Shown: positions 33,606 through 42,261, numbered from the stretch's first letter. The stretch is DNA of 64,000 bases from Bacteroidales bacterium (GCA_003150235.1 QAMW01000033.1:124001-188000); one strand, 5' to 3'. Numbers and translations are program-made. Notes: generated by a model not told the origin, from the sequence alone.

Positions 33606-35234
33606 TCAGAATGTCACTTTTACACTCTTCACTGACCCGTCCGCCATTTTTACCCTCTTGATATATACACCCTTTTCCGGTGTTATGACTCGTCGTCCGG
33701 CAAGATCGATATAGGTTTCTTCAACTATGGTGGTGTCCTGCTTTACATCATTGATTCCGCCTGACACATTTTCCTCAACAAGTTTTGAGTAATACACCTT
33801 GTCGCCGTCTACATAGAAACTCTGCGCGCCTACCGATTCTATACCCTCGCTGAAAAGGATAAATGTACGCAACGAGCCTTCGATCGTTATGTCGCCGTTG
33901 AGACCGCCGTGTGCATCGGTAAAATCATACGGAATATCAGTAATCTCTTCCTTCAACATGTGATATTCATCGGGATAAAGAGTAAACTTGTCACCGTTGA
34001 TATATACGTTGTAATACAATTTGTTTGAATCGAGCAACATCCCGTCGGTATTCAACATTGGTATATCAAAAGTAACGTAACCGAAGCCCATGGATTCATA
34101 ATATTGAAATGCTTTCACAGAAGGAGCGGCGGGAGTATAGTCGCCTACTTTATTTTCTTTTAATAGCGGATTCTGGTACAGGTCCATATACCACAAATAT
34201 TCGCTGTCCAAATCGGTGAAAGGAGTAAACAGTGCACAGGAAGAGCACGAGTAGCTTCCGTCATCGTTAAGGGTAAAAATGAGGTTATCATGCGTGGTGA
34301 ACACGGGTATATCTGAATTGGACATCGCATCATACACATATTCCACATCACACGCATAAAAATAAGTAAGATATGAATTGTCCTCATCGATTCCGAGATA
34401 TTGTCCCGAAGGGAAAGTGAGTGTGTTTCCCGTCTTTGTGCCGACAAGGGGTGCTACCGACCCGGTCTCGGTCTTAAAGAAATTATTGAGATAGCATTTA
34501 TCTCCCTCAACAGCCATTTCCACGCTATGTCCTTGTCCGTCATAGACAAGAATCCAGTCGGCTGACGGAGTAGCACCGTCAGGCATCTTTGCTGCCTCGG
34601 CATTTACCGGGTCATAGCGCATATCCAGTTCACCGAATCCCTGCCATTCGGCATTCTCAAGTGTAAGACCGAGTATTGCATCGCCTGTCATGACCCATGA
34701 TTCCCCTTCCTTAACAAATGTAAGTGTCTGATTCTCGGTCGGTATCATTTTTGTCCCGTCTTCTGAAAAATCAAGCAGGTAGGCGTAAAGTTCAACTACT
34801 TCATCTTCATCGTTTACTGAAGCGAAATTTTGCGGCAATTCTATAGAAATCTTGTCATCGGTAATCGTCCCTTTCAGATAAGTATCAGTCGGGAACAGAC
34901 AAAATGGATTTTTAAGATACACATCTCCGTTATCACCTGTAACCATAACGCCCGCAAAACCATAATCTACCGTCTCCATCGGTACATCGTTTACCGGTTC
35001 TATGGCGAGGGAACTTCTCGAATATACTGTGACTGTCCCGGCGGGATCTGTTATTTTGTCGGAAACTGCCGTCTGAGACCTCTGTAACTTGGCTCCGGTC
35101 AACGACTTTACGGGAGAGACTGTAACTGACAATTCTTTGTCAAAATGTTTTTCTACATTTACGGCATTTGATGCAACAGGCATATTCATCACTACCGTAG
35201 CAAATGCCAATAACGTCATTTTAGATAAATTCAT
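33606..35234 (-). CDS. Secreted protein of unknown function with C-terminal DLAGRRV-type tail
   Basis: 542 residues from ATG 35234. A Sec signal (MNLSKMTLLAFATVVMNMPVASNA) is followed by a beta-rich, acidic protein with repeated short strands and no enzyme motif I recognise. The tail YIDLAGRRVITPEKGVYIKRV resembles the C-terminal segment of many Bacteroidetes surface proteins (DLxGRxV...GIYI), related to but shorter than type IX sorting domains. It is probably exported to the periplasm or cell surface. Read just before the glycosyltransferase (7-base gap), but functional linkage is unclear. Confidence 0.7.
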   Translation of the reverse strand: MNLSKMTLLAFATVVMNMPVASNAVNVEKHFDKELSVTVSPVKSLTGAKLQRSQTAVSDKITDPAGTVTVYSRSSLAIEPVNDVPMETVDYGFAGVMVTGDNGDVYLKNPFCLFPTDTYLKGTITDDKISIELPQNFASVNDEDEVVELYAYLLDFSEDGTKMIPTENQTLTFVKEGESWVMTGDAILGLTLENAEWQGFGELDMRYDPVNAEAAKMPDGATPSADWILVYDGQGHSVEMAVEGDKCYLNNFFKTETGSVAPLVGTKTGNTLTFPSGQYLGIDEDNSYLTYFYACDVEYVYDAMSNSDIPVFTTHDNLIFTLNDDGSYSCSSCALFTPFTDLDSEYLWYMDLYQNPLLKENKVGDYTPAAPSVKAFQYYESMGFGYVTFDIPMLNTDGMLLDSNKLYYNVYINGDKFTLYPDEYHMLKEEITDIPYDFTDAHGGLNGDITIEGSLRTFILFSEGIESVGAQSFYVDGDKVYYSKLVEENVSGGINDVKQDTTIVEETYIDLAGRRVITPEKGVYIKRVKMADGSVKSVKVTF

Positions 35235-35258
35235 CGGTTTGATATTGCTAATAATTTG

Positions 35259-35266
35259 CAAATATA
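35259..35266 (-). promoter_or_regulatory. Predicted -7 box of the secreted-protein gene
   Basis: Minus-strand TATATTTG, 25 bases before the ATG at 35234. The -33 is poor (TTTC). Confidence 0.45.
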
Positions 35267-35313
35267 CTCTTTTTAACCCATTTGAAAGCCTCAGCGATAT
35301 AAAATAATTTTAC

Positions 35314-35321
35314 TACTTTTG
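35314..35321 (+). promoter_or_regulatory. Predicted -7 box of the pectate lyase gene
   Basis: TACTTTTG fits TAnnTTTG, 25 bases before the ATG at 35346. The TTTG at 35281 is too far upstream (29 bases) to be a standard -33. Confidence 0.45.
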
Positions 35322-35345
35322 TAAAAATAAACTTAAATTGAAATC

Positions 35346-36434
35346 ATGAAACCCATATTCCGTATAATGACAGTTGGCTGCATGCTCATGACTGCGTCTT
35401 GTCTTTACGCCGCGCCTAAAAATAAAATATTGAAAGTGACCGACAAAGAGTTTTTCATCACTGAAGAAGCGCGTAGGATAGGCGACCAGCTGCTGCTCTA
35501 TCAGCGTGTGACCGGCGGTTGGCCTAAAAACATTGACATGGTACGTCCGGTTAATGCTCAGGAAATCGACAGCCTCATGGTCGAAAAACAGCGTCGCGAT
35601 GACTCTACAATCGACAATAACGCCACTGTCATGCAGCTTTCATATCTTGCGAGGCTCTATCAGGCAACAGCCGATGCAAAATATAAGCAGTCATTCGCCG
35701 ATGGCATAGAATATCTCCTGAGCGGACAGTATGACAACGGCGGTTGGCCGCAATTCTGGCCCGGACCGACAGGATATCAAGTGCATATAACATTCAATGA
35801 CTATGCAATGACCAACACCCTCAACCTGTTTCGGGATATAATCGGCGGTGAATACCCTTATGACAATACCCTCGTCGATACAAAAACGGTTGAAAGACTG
35901 AAGACCTCTTTCGATAAAGGCATCGAGTGTATTCTTGCGACACAGATTGTCGTTGAAGGAAAGCCGACGGTATGGTGTCAGCAGCATGACCGCGACACAT
36001 ACGCCCCGGCAGGAGCGCGTGCCTATGAGCTTCCATCATTCTGCTCGCAGGAAAGCGCCGAAATAGTGAGGCTGCTGATGAGCATTCCGTCACCTGACTC
36101 TCGCGTGAAAGCGGCTGTCAATGGAGCGATGGAATGGTTTGACACCCATAAACTCACAGGACTCCGCCTGGAACGCCAAGGCACATACGGCACTGATGAC
36201 TACAATACAGTTTTGGTAGCCGATTCCGAAGCCGGACCATTATGGGCAAGATATTACGACCTTGAAAAAGGAGAGCCGTATGTGTGTGACCGCGACGGCA
36301 TTCCGCGTAAACGTCTTGAAGATATAGGCAGGGAACGTCGCAACGGTTACAGCTGGTATAATTCCTATCCCGCTGAACTCGTGCCCATTTACAATGAGTG
36401 GAAGACGCTGACAAGCACATCAAAAGCAAAGTGA
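35346..36434 (+). CDS. Pectate lyase, polysaccharide lyase family 10
   Basis: 362 residues with a signal peptide (about 22 residues; TASC could alternatively act as a lipobox). PL10 markers: TGGWPKNIDM, STIDNNATVMQ, NGGWPQFWPG and HITFNDYAMTN, then RRNGYSWYNSYP near the C-terminus. PL10 cleaves polygalacturonate by beta-elimination with calcium, giving unsaturated ends, which are the substrate of GH105 enzymes such as that in the 21-26 kb gene. Stand-alone gene, convergent with ogt at 8 bases. Confidence 0.93.
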   Translation: MKPIFRIMTVGCMLMTASCLYAAPKNKILKVTDKEFFITEEARRIGDQLLLYQRVTGGWPKNIDMVRPVNAQEIDSLMVEKQRRDDSTIDNNATVMQLSYLARLYQATADAKYKQSFADGIEYLLSGQYDNGGWPQFWPGPTGYQVHITFNDYAMTNTLNLFRDIIGGEYPYDNTLVDTKTVERLKTSFDKGIECILATQIVVEGKPTVWCQQHDRDTYAPAGARAYELPSFCSQESAEIVRLLMSIPSPDSRVKAAVNGAMEWFDTHKLTGLRLERQGTYGTDDYNTVLVADSEAGPLWARYYDLEKGEPYVCDRDGIPRKRLEDIGRERRNGYSWYNSYPAELVPIYNEWKTLTSTSKAK

Positions 36435-36442
36435 TGTAAATT

Positions 36443-36934
36443 TTAGACAATCTCTAAATCAAGCAACAGCCTCTTGGCATCAAGCCCTCCGGCATATCCT
36501 GTCAGGCTGCCGTCAGCACCCGTGACCCGGTGACAGGGCACAATGATTGACAATGCATTTGCCCCTACTGCATTTGCCACGGCGCGTACGGCTGTCGGTC
36601 TTCCTATTGCCGCAGCAAGCGCCCTATATGATACCGTCTCTCCGTAGGGAATATCCATCAGCGACTCCCATACTATTTTCTGCAAATCAGTCCCCGCTAT
36701 CAGCAGAGGCAAGTCGAAATGGTGTCGCCGTCCTGTAAAATATTCTTCAAGTTGACCGATAGTTTCATCGGTCAAAGCTGTCGCCGACTCTACAATCGTA
36801 GCGTCAAGACATCGTGACAAGCGACGCATGACACTCTCGCGCCCCCAATCACACATACATAAGCGCCCGTCATAACATCCTATCACAAGCTCACCGCATG
36901 GCGATGCCCACCGCTTTGTCTCAATTTTATTCAT
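36443..36934 (-). CDS. ogt: Methylated-DNA--protein-cysteine methyltransferase
   Basis: 163 residues. The acceptor motif IVPCHRV places the active cysteine at C134, followed by GYAGGLDAKRLLL. It repairs O6-alkylguanine by self-inactivating transfer. The N-terminal half is the short form without an Ada regulatory domain. Start MNKIETKRW at 36934; a -7 box TATATTTG lies upstream at 36961-36954, overlapping the divergent promoter of the next gene. Confidence 0.94.
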   Translation of the reverse strand: MNKIETKRWASPCGELVIGCYDGRLCMCDWGRESVMRRLSRCLDATIVESATALTDETIGQLEEYFTGRRHHFDLPLLIAGTDLQKIVWESLMDIPYGETVSYRALAAAIGRPTAVRAVANAVGANALSIIVPCHRVTGADGSLTGYAGGLDAKRLLLDLEIV

Positions 36935-36953
36935 CTCTACTTGATTATAATGG

Positions 36954-36982
36954 CAAATATAGTGAAAGATTTGTTATCTTTG
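36954..36982. promoter_or_regulatory. Divergent -7 boxes for ogt and the HExxH protein gene
   Basis: Minus-strand TATATTTG (36961-36954) and plus-strand TATCTTTG (36975-36982) lie 13 bases apart. The -33 elements are not clear for either. Confidence 0.4.
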
Positions 36983-37004
36983 ACGTGGCAGATAAGTAAC
37001 ACTC

Positions 37005-37337
37005 ATGAAAGTCATCCTTAATAATATTATCCCCTTCGGAAGATTCGGTGCCATAAATCTCTTTGGTGTACTCTTCGCAAAGCACACCATGTCACTGACT
37101 CCCGAAATCATAAATCATGAAGAGATACACACCCGGCAGATGCGCGAACTGCTTTACATCCCTTTCTATATAGTTTATGTACTGGAATGGAGTCTGCGCC
37201 TGATTAAAAATCGCGGCAACCTCTATCGAAGCTACCGCGAAATATCATTTGAACGCGAGGCATATAGCCATGGCGACGATTTAAGCTATCTGCACCGCCG
37301 GAAGCCGTATGCCCAATGGAAAAACACTCACGCCTAA
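37005..37337 (+). CDS. Small HExxH-motif protein of unknown function
   Basis: 110 residues. INHEEIHTRQM gives a zincin-like motif HEEIH (H38, E39, H42) and a downstream FEREAY (around 83-88) could supply a third ligand. A hydrophobic segment LLYIPFYIVYVLEWSLRLI (about 49-67) suggests membrane association. Small Bacteroidetes proteins with this layout are known from genomes but uncharacterised as far as I recall; protease activity is only a hypothesis. Own -7 box 22 bases upstream. Ends 4 bases from the convergent epimerase-like gene. Confidence 0.7.
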   Translation: MKVILNNIIPFGRFGAINLFGVLFAKHTMSLTPEIINHEEIHTRQMRELLYIPFYIVYVLEWSLRLIKNRGNLYRSYREISFEREAYSHGDDLSYLHRRKPYAQWKNTHA

Positions 37338-37341
37338 ACGC

Positions 37342-38223
37342 TTAAATATTTTCAAATATCATCATATAGGATGCCTCAAATGTCTCTCCGGAAGCAAGTA
37401 TATTCACATGTTCCCTTTCGGAGAACTCCCCGTCAAAGCCTACCCTGTCAGCTCTACCATACCAAGGCTCGATACACAGGAACGGTGCTTCAGGCGACGG
37501 TGACCATATTCCCACTACCGGCGCACTGAAAAGCAGCGACAGGTAAGGTGTACGGGTCTTGTCAAGCACCGATATGCGGCGCACCTTTCCATCGGCAAGG
37601 ATGATGGTGTTGATATCAAAGGTGTTTGCAGTCACGGGAAGCATGGAGTTCTCGTCAAGCGTCACCGGCATTTCCTCTTTCCCTATGCAACCCTTCTCTT
37701 TTATCAGCTGTGTGGTCGCTGGATTGCGGTCAAAAAGCAGGTAAGCATGTACCGCGTCCGACGGTCGGAAATCGGGATAATTGAACGCCGGATGCGCGCC
37801 TATCTGGAATATCATATCCATATCATCAAAATTCGTGACTCGCCAGGTCACCTTCAGCCGCTCGTCGACAAGCTGATAGCCGATCTCAAGACGAAACCGG
37901 CGCGGATAGCGCGAAAGTGTGTCATCATTGGCTTCCAGGCTGAACCAAGCCTCATCTTCAGGACAATCCTCGATAACGGTAAATTCACTGTCACGCGCAA
38001 ATCCATGCTGCTTCATCTCATATTTTTTACCGTCGATGGTAATGGTGTTGTCCCATACCGACCCTACTATCGGGAATAGCACCGGTGAGCGTCGCCCCCA
38101 GTATTTAGTGTCGCCCTGATAAAGGTATTGATATGATGTACGATTGTTGACTATGCTTTGTAATTCCGCTCCGTGAGAGTCTATCTCCACGGTCAGCAGG
38201 TTATTTTTCAATATCTGTTTCAT
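37342..38223 (-). CDS. Aldose 1-epimerase family protein (LacX-like)
   Basis: 293 residues from ATG 38223. The galactose-mutarotase fold is indicated by AELQSIVN, GRRSPVLFPIVGS, KQHGFARDSEF (catalytic His region), IGAHPAFNYPDF and CIEPWYGRAD. LacX/YeaD-type members act on aldoses or sugar phosphates of unknown identity. It is last in the run fucP-like, nucleotidyltransferase-kinase, fcl (31-base gap), where anomer interconversion of a free sugar before kinase action would fit. Start at 38223 replaces a longer frame that overlaps fcl. Confidence 0.86.
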   Translation of the reverse strand: MKQILKNNLLTVEIDSHGAELQSIVNNRTSYQYLYQGDTKYWGRRSPVLFPIVGSVWDNTITIDGKKYEMKQHGFARDSEFTVIEDCPEDEAWFSLEANDDTLSRYPRRFRLEIGYQLVDERLKVTWRVTNFDDMDMIFQIGAHPAFNYPDFRPSDAVHAYLLFDRNPATTQLIKEKGCIGKEEMPVTLDENSMLPVTANTFDINTIILADGKVRRISVLDKTRTPYLSLLFSAPVVGIWSPSPEAPFLCIEPWYGRADRVGFDGEFSEREHVNILASGETFEASYMMIFENI

Positions 38224-38254
38224 GAAAATCCTTTTTCTGGTAAATATATCGTTT

Positions 38255-39199
38255 TTATCGCTCGGCGCGCATGGGGTTATTGAGGAAGTCGGCGTAGGCG
38301 AGGCGTATGCCGTCGGGTAGCTCGGTCTTGTAGGTCCAGCCGAGGCGCGTCGCCTTCGACACATCGAGCAGCTTGCGCGGTGTGCCGTTGGGGCGCGTGG
38401 TGTCCCACAGTATCTCTCCCTCGTAGCCCACTATGGAGGCTACAAGCTCGGTGAGCTGCTTGATGGTCAACTCCTTGCCCGTTCCGGCATTGACGGTTTC
38501 GTTGCCGGAGTAGTTGTTCATCAGGAACACGCACAGGTTGGCGAGGTCGTCGACATACAGGAACTCGCGCAGCGGGCTGCCGTCGCCCCAGCAGGTCACC
38601 GACGGCGCGCCTGCCTCCTTCGCCTCATGGAAGCGGCGTATCAGCGCCGGGAGCACGTGGGAGTGTTCGGGATGATAGTTGTCGTTGGGACCGTAAAGGT
38701 TAGTCGGCATCACAGAGATATAGTCGGTGCCGTACTGGCGGTTGAGAAACTCGCAATATTTCAGTCCGGATATTTTCGCAAGCGCGTATGCCTCATTGGT
38801 CTTCTCCAATTCGGATGTCAGCAGGCAGCTCTCCGGCATCGGCTGCGGTGCCATGCGCGGGTAGATACATGACGAGCCGAGAAACTCCAGCTTCTTGCAG
38901 CCGTTGCGCCACGCGGCGTTAATTACGTTCATCTCCAGCATCATGTTGTCGTACATGAAATCGGCGAGTGCCGACGAGTTTGCGACTATGCCGCCTACCT
39001 TCGCGGCTGCTAGAAACACATATTCGGGCTTCTCCTCGGCGAAGAAGTCGTTGACCGCCTGCTGGTTGATGAGGTCAAGCTCGCTGTGTGTGCGGGTTAT
39101 GATATTGGTGTAGCCCTGACGCTGCAGCTCGCGCACTATCGCCGATCCCACCATCCCGCGATGTCCGGCGACATATATCTTTGAATTTTTCTCCATCAT
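38255..39199 (-). CDS. fcl: GDP-L-fucose synthase
   Basis: 314 residues. Rossmann GHRGMVGSA near the N-terminus, AAKVGGI, SSCIYP, and the SDR catalytic pair in YALAKISGLKYCE (YxxxK) with LYGPNDNY. It epimerises and reduces GDP-4-keto-6-deoxymannose to GDP-L-fucose. Gmd, the preceding enzyme, is not in the window. The gene is visibly richer in GC than its neighbours, with strong G/C at third positions. Start is ATG 39199 or 39196; it is separated from the upstream gene by only 14 bases. Confidence 0.93.
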   Translation of the reverse strand: MMEKNSKIYVAGHRGMVGSAIVRELQRQGYTNIITRTHSELDLINQQAVNDFFAEEKPEYVFLAAAKVGGIVANSSALADFMYDNMMLEMNVINAAWRNGCKKLEFLGSSCIYPRMAPQPMPESCLLTSELEKTNEAYALAKISGLKYCEFLNRQYGTDYISVMPTNLYGPNDNYHPEHSHVLPALIRRFHEAKEAGAPSVTCWGDGSPLREFLYVDDLANLCVFLMNNYSGNETVNAGTGKELTIKQLTELVASIVGYEGEILWDTTRPNGTPRKLLDVSKATRLGWTYKTELPDGIRLAYADFLNNPMRAER

Positions 39200-39213
39200 T
39201 TTATTTCCGTTTA

Positions 39214-40380
39214 TCAGAATGTATCTTTTCGTCTTATCTTTATGGGTATCACACCATCTTCCGGAATCTTTTCCATTACAAGCGCAAGATGACCTCCTCC
39301 GCCCGCGCCGAGCATCTTCCATGCGAGTGCCTTATCTCGCCACATGTCGATATATTTCTGTACACCGGGCTGCATCATTGCCGGAAACATCGCTACCTGA
39401 GCGTTAAAGGAATCACGGAACGCCTCGGCAAACGCCGCAAGGTCACATTGCAACATCGCATCCCAGCACCGCGCGGCGGCATCGGTCAGGTCCCTGACCT
39501 TTTCCGGGTTGATATCCTTCCCTTCCACTACCGAACAATTCTGCCGACGCGGAAACATAGGCACAAGGCATATATGCGACTCAAGCCATGACAACACCTT
39601 TTCATCATGACATGACTCAATTACCCCCGGCCAGTAATGCCCGTCATAATAGTGGCGGGTCACTCCCGACATGCAGATACCTATGGCATCCTGCGCGCCC
39701 GATACATGACCTTCGTTTTCCGGGTCGTTCTCAAAGCAGAAAAGCAGCCGCGCAAGCATCTCCTCGTTATATCGCGGCAGCTCGTAGGGCCATATCTTCT
39801 TTGCCGCGTTACGGGTCGAAGTCGACATGCCCCCACGTTCCATGAACTCTACTGTCGGCTCTATCGAGGCGGTTATCGCCCACCCTGCACCGTATTGCGA
39901 CACGTAAGGCTGGTCAATCCATGTTCCCGCGATATCTATGCGGTAAGGAAGATGCGAAACCACTCCCTTGCGCAATGATGTGGTTGACCGCGCTTCAAGT
40001 CCTTCATCAGGCTCGCGTTCAAGCACCACGTATTCGATACCGCGCTCGCGGCAGAAATCACGCTTTACATCGCTGCCCCCGTCGGAGTTTACCACAAATA
40101 TATCGGGCTTCACCCGCTCCACGGTCTCAATAAAGTCCATCATTCCCGACCCGGGATTGATAAAAGCGTCGGTCACGTAACGTATAGCTTTGACCATATA
40201 AAGACGCTCACGTTCTGAATATACTGTCTTGCGGTGCTTGAGAGCCTCGATTGTGGCATCGGAGCCGATACCTACATAGAGGTCACCGTACGCCGAAGCC
40301 TGACGGAAAAAGGCTACATGACCCGAATGAAGCATGTCGTAGCACCCTGATACAAATACTTTCTTTCTATTTTGTTGCAT
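39214..40380 (-). CDS. Nucleotidyltransferase fused to GHMP-type kinase
   Basis: 388 residues. Residues 7-140 are a cytidylyltransferase-type domain: FVSGCYDMLHSGH (H18, H21 of HxGH) and ARSTTSLR (the ISSTxxR-like motif). Residues about 145-388 are a GHMP sugar kinase: RIDIAGTWIDQP, RGGMSTSTRNAA, SGAQDAIGI and LGAGGGGHLALVM correspond to the substrate, ATP and C-terminal motifs. The order is reminiscent of bifunctional kinase/pyrophosphorylases such as Fkp or HldE, but the parts differ. It would phosphorylate a sugar and activate it to an NDP-sugar; the sugar may be fucose or a relative given fucP and fcl alongside. It overlaps the fucP-like gene by 14 bases. Confidence 0.8.
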   Translation of the reverse strand: MQQNRKKVFVSGCYDMLHSGHVAFFRQASAYGDLYVGIGSDATIEALKHRKTVYSERERLYMVKAIRYVTDAFINPGSGMMDFIETVERVKPDIFVVNSDGGSDVKRDFCRERGIEYVVLEREPDEGLEARSTTSLRKGVVSHLPYRIDIAGTWIDQPYVSQYGAGWAITASIEPTVEFMERGGMSTSTRNAAKKIWPYELPRYNEEMLARLLFCFENDPENEGHVSGAQDAIGICMSGVTRHYYDGHYWPGVIESCHDEKVLSWLESHICLVPMFPRRQNCSVVEGKDINPEKVRDLTDAAARCWDAMLQCDLAAFAEAFRDSFNAQVAMFPAMMQPGVQKYIDMWRDKALAWKMLGAGGGGHLALVMEKIPEDGVIPIKIRRKDTF

Positions 40381-41626
40381 AATCTTTACGGATTATTCCT
40401 GTTGAATAAATCAAAACGACAATGAAACAGAGCAGCGCCACCGTGAACGACACCGATATGCCGGCGTAATCTGACACGGCTGCCTGGACAGGGGTGATGA
40501 GCGCCCCTCCGAGTATCGCCATTATGAGTCCCGACGCGGCTATTTTTGCCTGTTCGCCTCCTATGCCGTCGAGTGCTATGCCATATATTGTCGGGAACAT
40601 CAGCGACATACATGCCGAGATGGCGACAAGCGAGCCTACTGCAATCCACCCGTGGCTGAATATGACGGTCACGGTAAATGCTATCGCCGCGACGGAAGCT
40701 GCGACAAGCAGTTTGACCGGGCGTATGTAGCCCATAAGCCATGTGAAGATAAAGCGGAAAAGTGTGAATGCCACGATGGAGTAGAAAAATACCATCGAGG
40801 CATCACGCTCAAGCACACCAAGCTCCTCCATCGCAAGGCGTATGGTGAATGACCACACCCCCGTCTGTACGCCGACATAGAAGAATTGCGCGACTACCCC
40901 GTAACGCCAGCGGCGGTTATGCCATAGGCTACGGAAGGTGGTCATTATCCTTGTGTGTGCCGCGTCATCCTTGACACCGGGCATCTTCACGCAGGCAATC
41001 ACCACAAGCAATGCAAGCAGGATTATGCCGATGAGCATGTAGGTTCCCGATACGGCGGTAAGTTCATGCTCTTGCAACGCCGCAAGCTGCCCGGCACTCA
41101 TCTGCCCTCGTTCTGCGGCATCGGCGCCATTCAGTTCCGAAAGTATGAAATGTCGGCTCAGCAAGATTCCGCCCACCGCCCCTATAGGATTGAAAGTCTG
41201 GGCTATATTTAGCCGTCGGGTAGCTGTTTCGGGCGCGCCCATTGAAAGGATATAGGGATTTGCCGTGGTTTCAAGTATCGCGCATCCGCCTGCCATGACA
41301 TAGATGGCTATGAGATAAAAGCCGTAAGATGCCGCTTTCCCGGCGGGATAAAACAGCATGGTGCCGGCAGCGTAAAGTGCAAGACCGAGCAAGATGCCCG
41401 ATTTATATGAAAAACGGCTTATGAACATCGCGGCGGGGAGGGCGAAACAGAAATATGCCCCGTAAAATGAGAACTGTACAAGCGATGTCTGCAGGTCGCT
41501 CATTGACATGATACGCCTGAACGCCGCAAGCAATGTGTCGTTCATGTTGTTTGCCACACCCCATAGCATAAACAGCAGTGCGACGAGAAAAAACGGTATG
41601 TGGTTCTTTCTTAAGATTTCTGACAT
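40367..41626 (-). CDS. FucP-type sugar MFS transporter
   Basis: 419 residues with about 12 membrane helices. The N-terminus LLFMLWGVANNMNDTLLAAF and AGGCAILETTANPYI are signatures of the fucose/glucose-galactose proton symporter family (FHS). Substrate in Bacteroidetes members can be L-fucose, glucose or other hexoses, so the name fucP is not assured. First gene of a four-gene minus-strand run with a kinase fusion, fcl and an epimerase; the upstream 640 bases are repeats. A -7 like TATTTTTG at 41675-41668 is possible. Confidence 0.88.
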   Translation of the reverse strand: MSEILRKNHIPFFLVALLFMLWGVANNMNDTLLAAFRRIMSMSDLQTSLVQFSFYGAYFCFALPAAMFISRFSYKSGILLGLALYAAGTMLFYPAGKAASYGFYLIAIYVMAGGCAILETTANPYILSMGAPETATRRLNIAQTFNPIGAVGGILLSRHFILSELNGADAAERGQMSAGQLAALQEHELTAVSGTYMLIGIILLALLVVIACVKMPGVKDDAAHTRIMTTFRSLWHNRRWRYGVVAQFFYVGVQTGVWSFTIRLAMEELGVLERDASMVFFYSIVAFTLFRFIFTWLMGYIRPVKLLVAASVAAIAFTVTVIFSHGWIAVGSLVAISACMSLMFPTIYGIALDGIGGEQAKIAASGLIMAILGGALITPVQAAVSDYAGISVSFTVALLCFIVVLIYSTGIIRKDYATK

Positions 41627-41824
41627 GGAGATATTTCTTTATCCGCTTTCCGGTGCTGTATTTTTTACAAAAATAGGAAAAAAATCACAACAATGCCATA
41701 TCTATCCCCTATCTTCCTGAGAAGGTTGTTGCAAAACTATGATTTTGCCCTCAATGTAGGGACATCGTTTTGCGATGTAGTATTGGTAATCAGTTCATTA
41801 ATAAACCAAACCAAGACACGTCCC

Positions 41825-41863
41825 TGCGCGTAGCTGTAGGGCCACCTGGAAGGGCGCCCGCAT
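41825..41863. repeat. Family-B palindromic unit (variant)
   Basis: TGCGCGTAGCTGTAGGG followed by an imperfect GGGC/GCCC hairpin. Related to copies at 8380, 41910 and 42205. Confidence 0.6.
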
Positions 41864-41878
41864 TACGTGGGAGTTTTC

Positions 41879-41967
41879 AGTCGTCAGATTTCAGTTGTCC
41901 GACACGCCCCTGCGCGTAGCTGTAGGGGCGCCCGGGAGGGCGCCCGCGATTGAGGGTGGTGATGCCC
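41879..41967. repeat. 89-bp direct repeat, copy 1 (contains family-B unit)
   Basis: Runs from AGTCGTCAGATTTCAGTTGT to GGTGATGCCC. Identical to 42173-42261 except for two substitutions. Includes a GGGCGCCCGGGAGGGCGCCC hairpin. Confidence 0.9.
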
Positions 41968-42170
41968 GACAGGGCATCATCTTTGTTTAGCCGTGGGTTG
42001 AGCGCAGCGAAACCCACGGAAAGCGAGCAAAAAGAGAATGTTTCCCGACAGGGAATCATCCCCCGCACTCCAGATGATTCCTCCGGAAACCATCCCATTA
42101 TGATGCAATCTTCCGGGGGTATCGCTACGCTCAACCGCCCGACTAAGCGTGGATTTTTCCCTGCGGGAAA
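41961..42170. repeat. Family-A nested-palindrome element, copy 1
   Basis: In order: GATGCCCGACAGGGCATCATC (41961-41981 is this 21-base palindrome), TAGCCGTGGG...CCCACGG (41988-42019), GTTTCCCGACAGGGAATC (42040), GATGATTCC...GGAAAC (42073-42090), CCGGGGGTATCGC...CGACTA (42113-42145), and TTTTCCC/GGGAAAA (42154-42170). Same block order as 57448-57661. Confidence 0.75.
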
Positions 42171-42172
42171 AT

Positions 42173-42261
42173 AGTCGTCAGATTTCAGTTGTCCGACACG
42201 CCCCTGCGCGTAGCTATAGGGGCACCCGGGAGGGCGCCCGCGATTGAGGGTGGTGATGCCC
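42173..42261. repeat. 89-bp direct repeat, copy 2
   Basis: Second copy of 41879-41967, two mismatches (TGTAGGGGCG becomes TATAGGGGCA). It ends 7 bases before the stop codon of the NSS transporter gene. Confidence 0.9.

Noticed and set aside
33606..35234. Full type IX secretion sorting domain
   Set aside because: The tail is too short and the preceding beta domain does not match a typical T9SS CTD; only a resemblance is reported.
41877..42174. Small frames in the 42 kb repeat region
   Set aside because: They read through palindromic repeats; the similar peptides at other copies reflect repeat DNA, not protein conservation.
41879..42261. Possible CRISPR array (two identical long repeats)
   Set aside because: Only two copies, 89 bp long, separated by a structured element rather than unique spacers of regular size; no cas genes.
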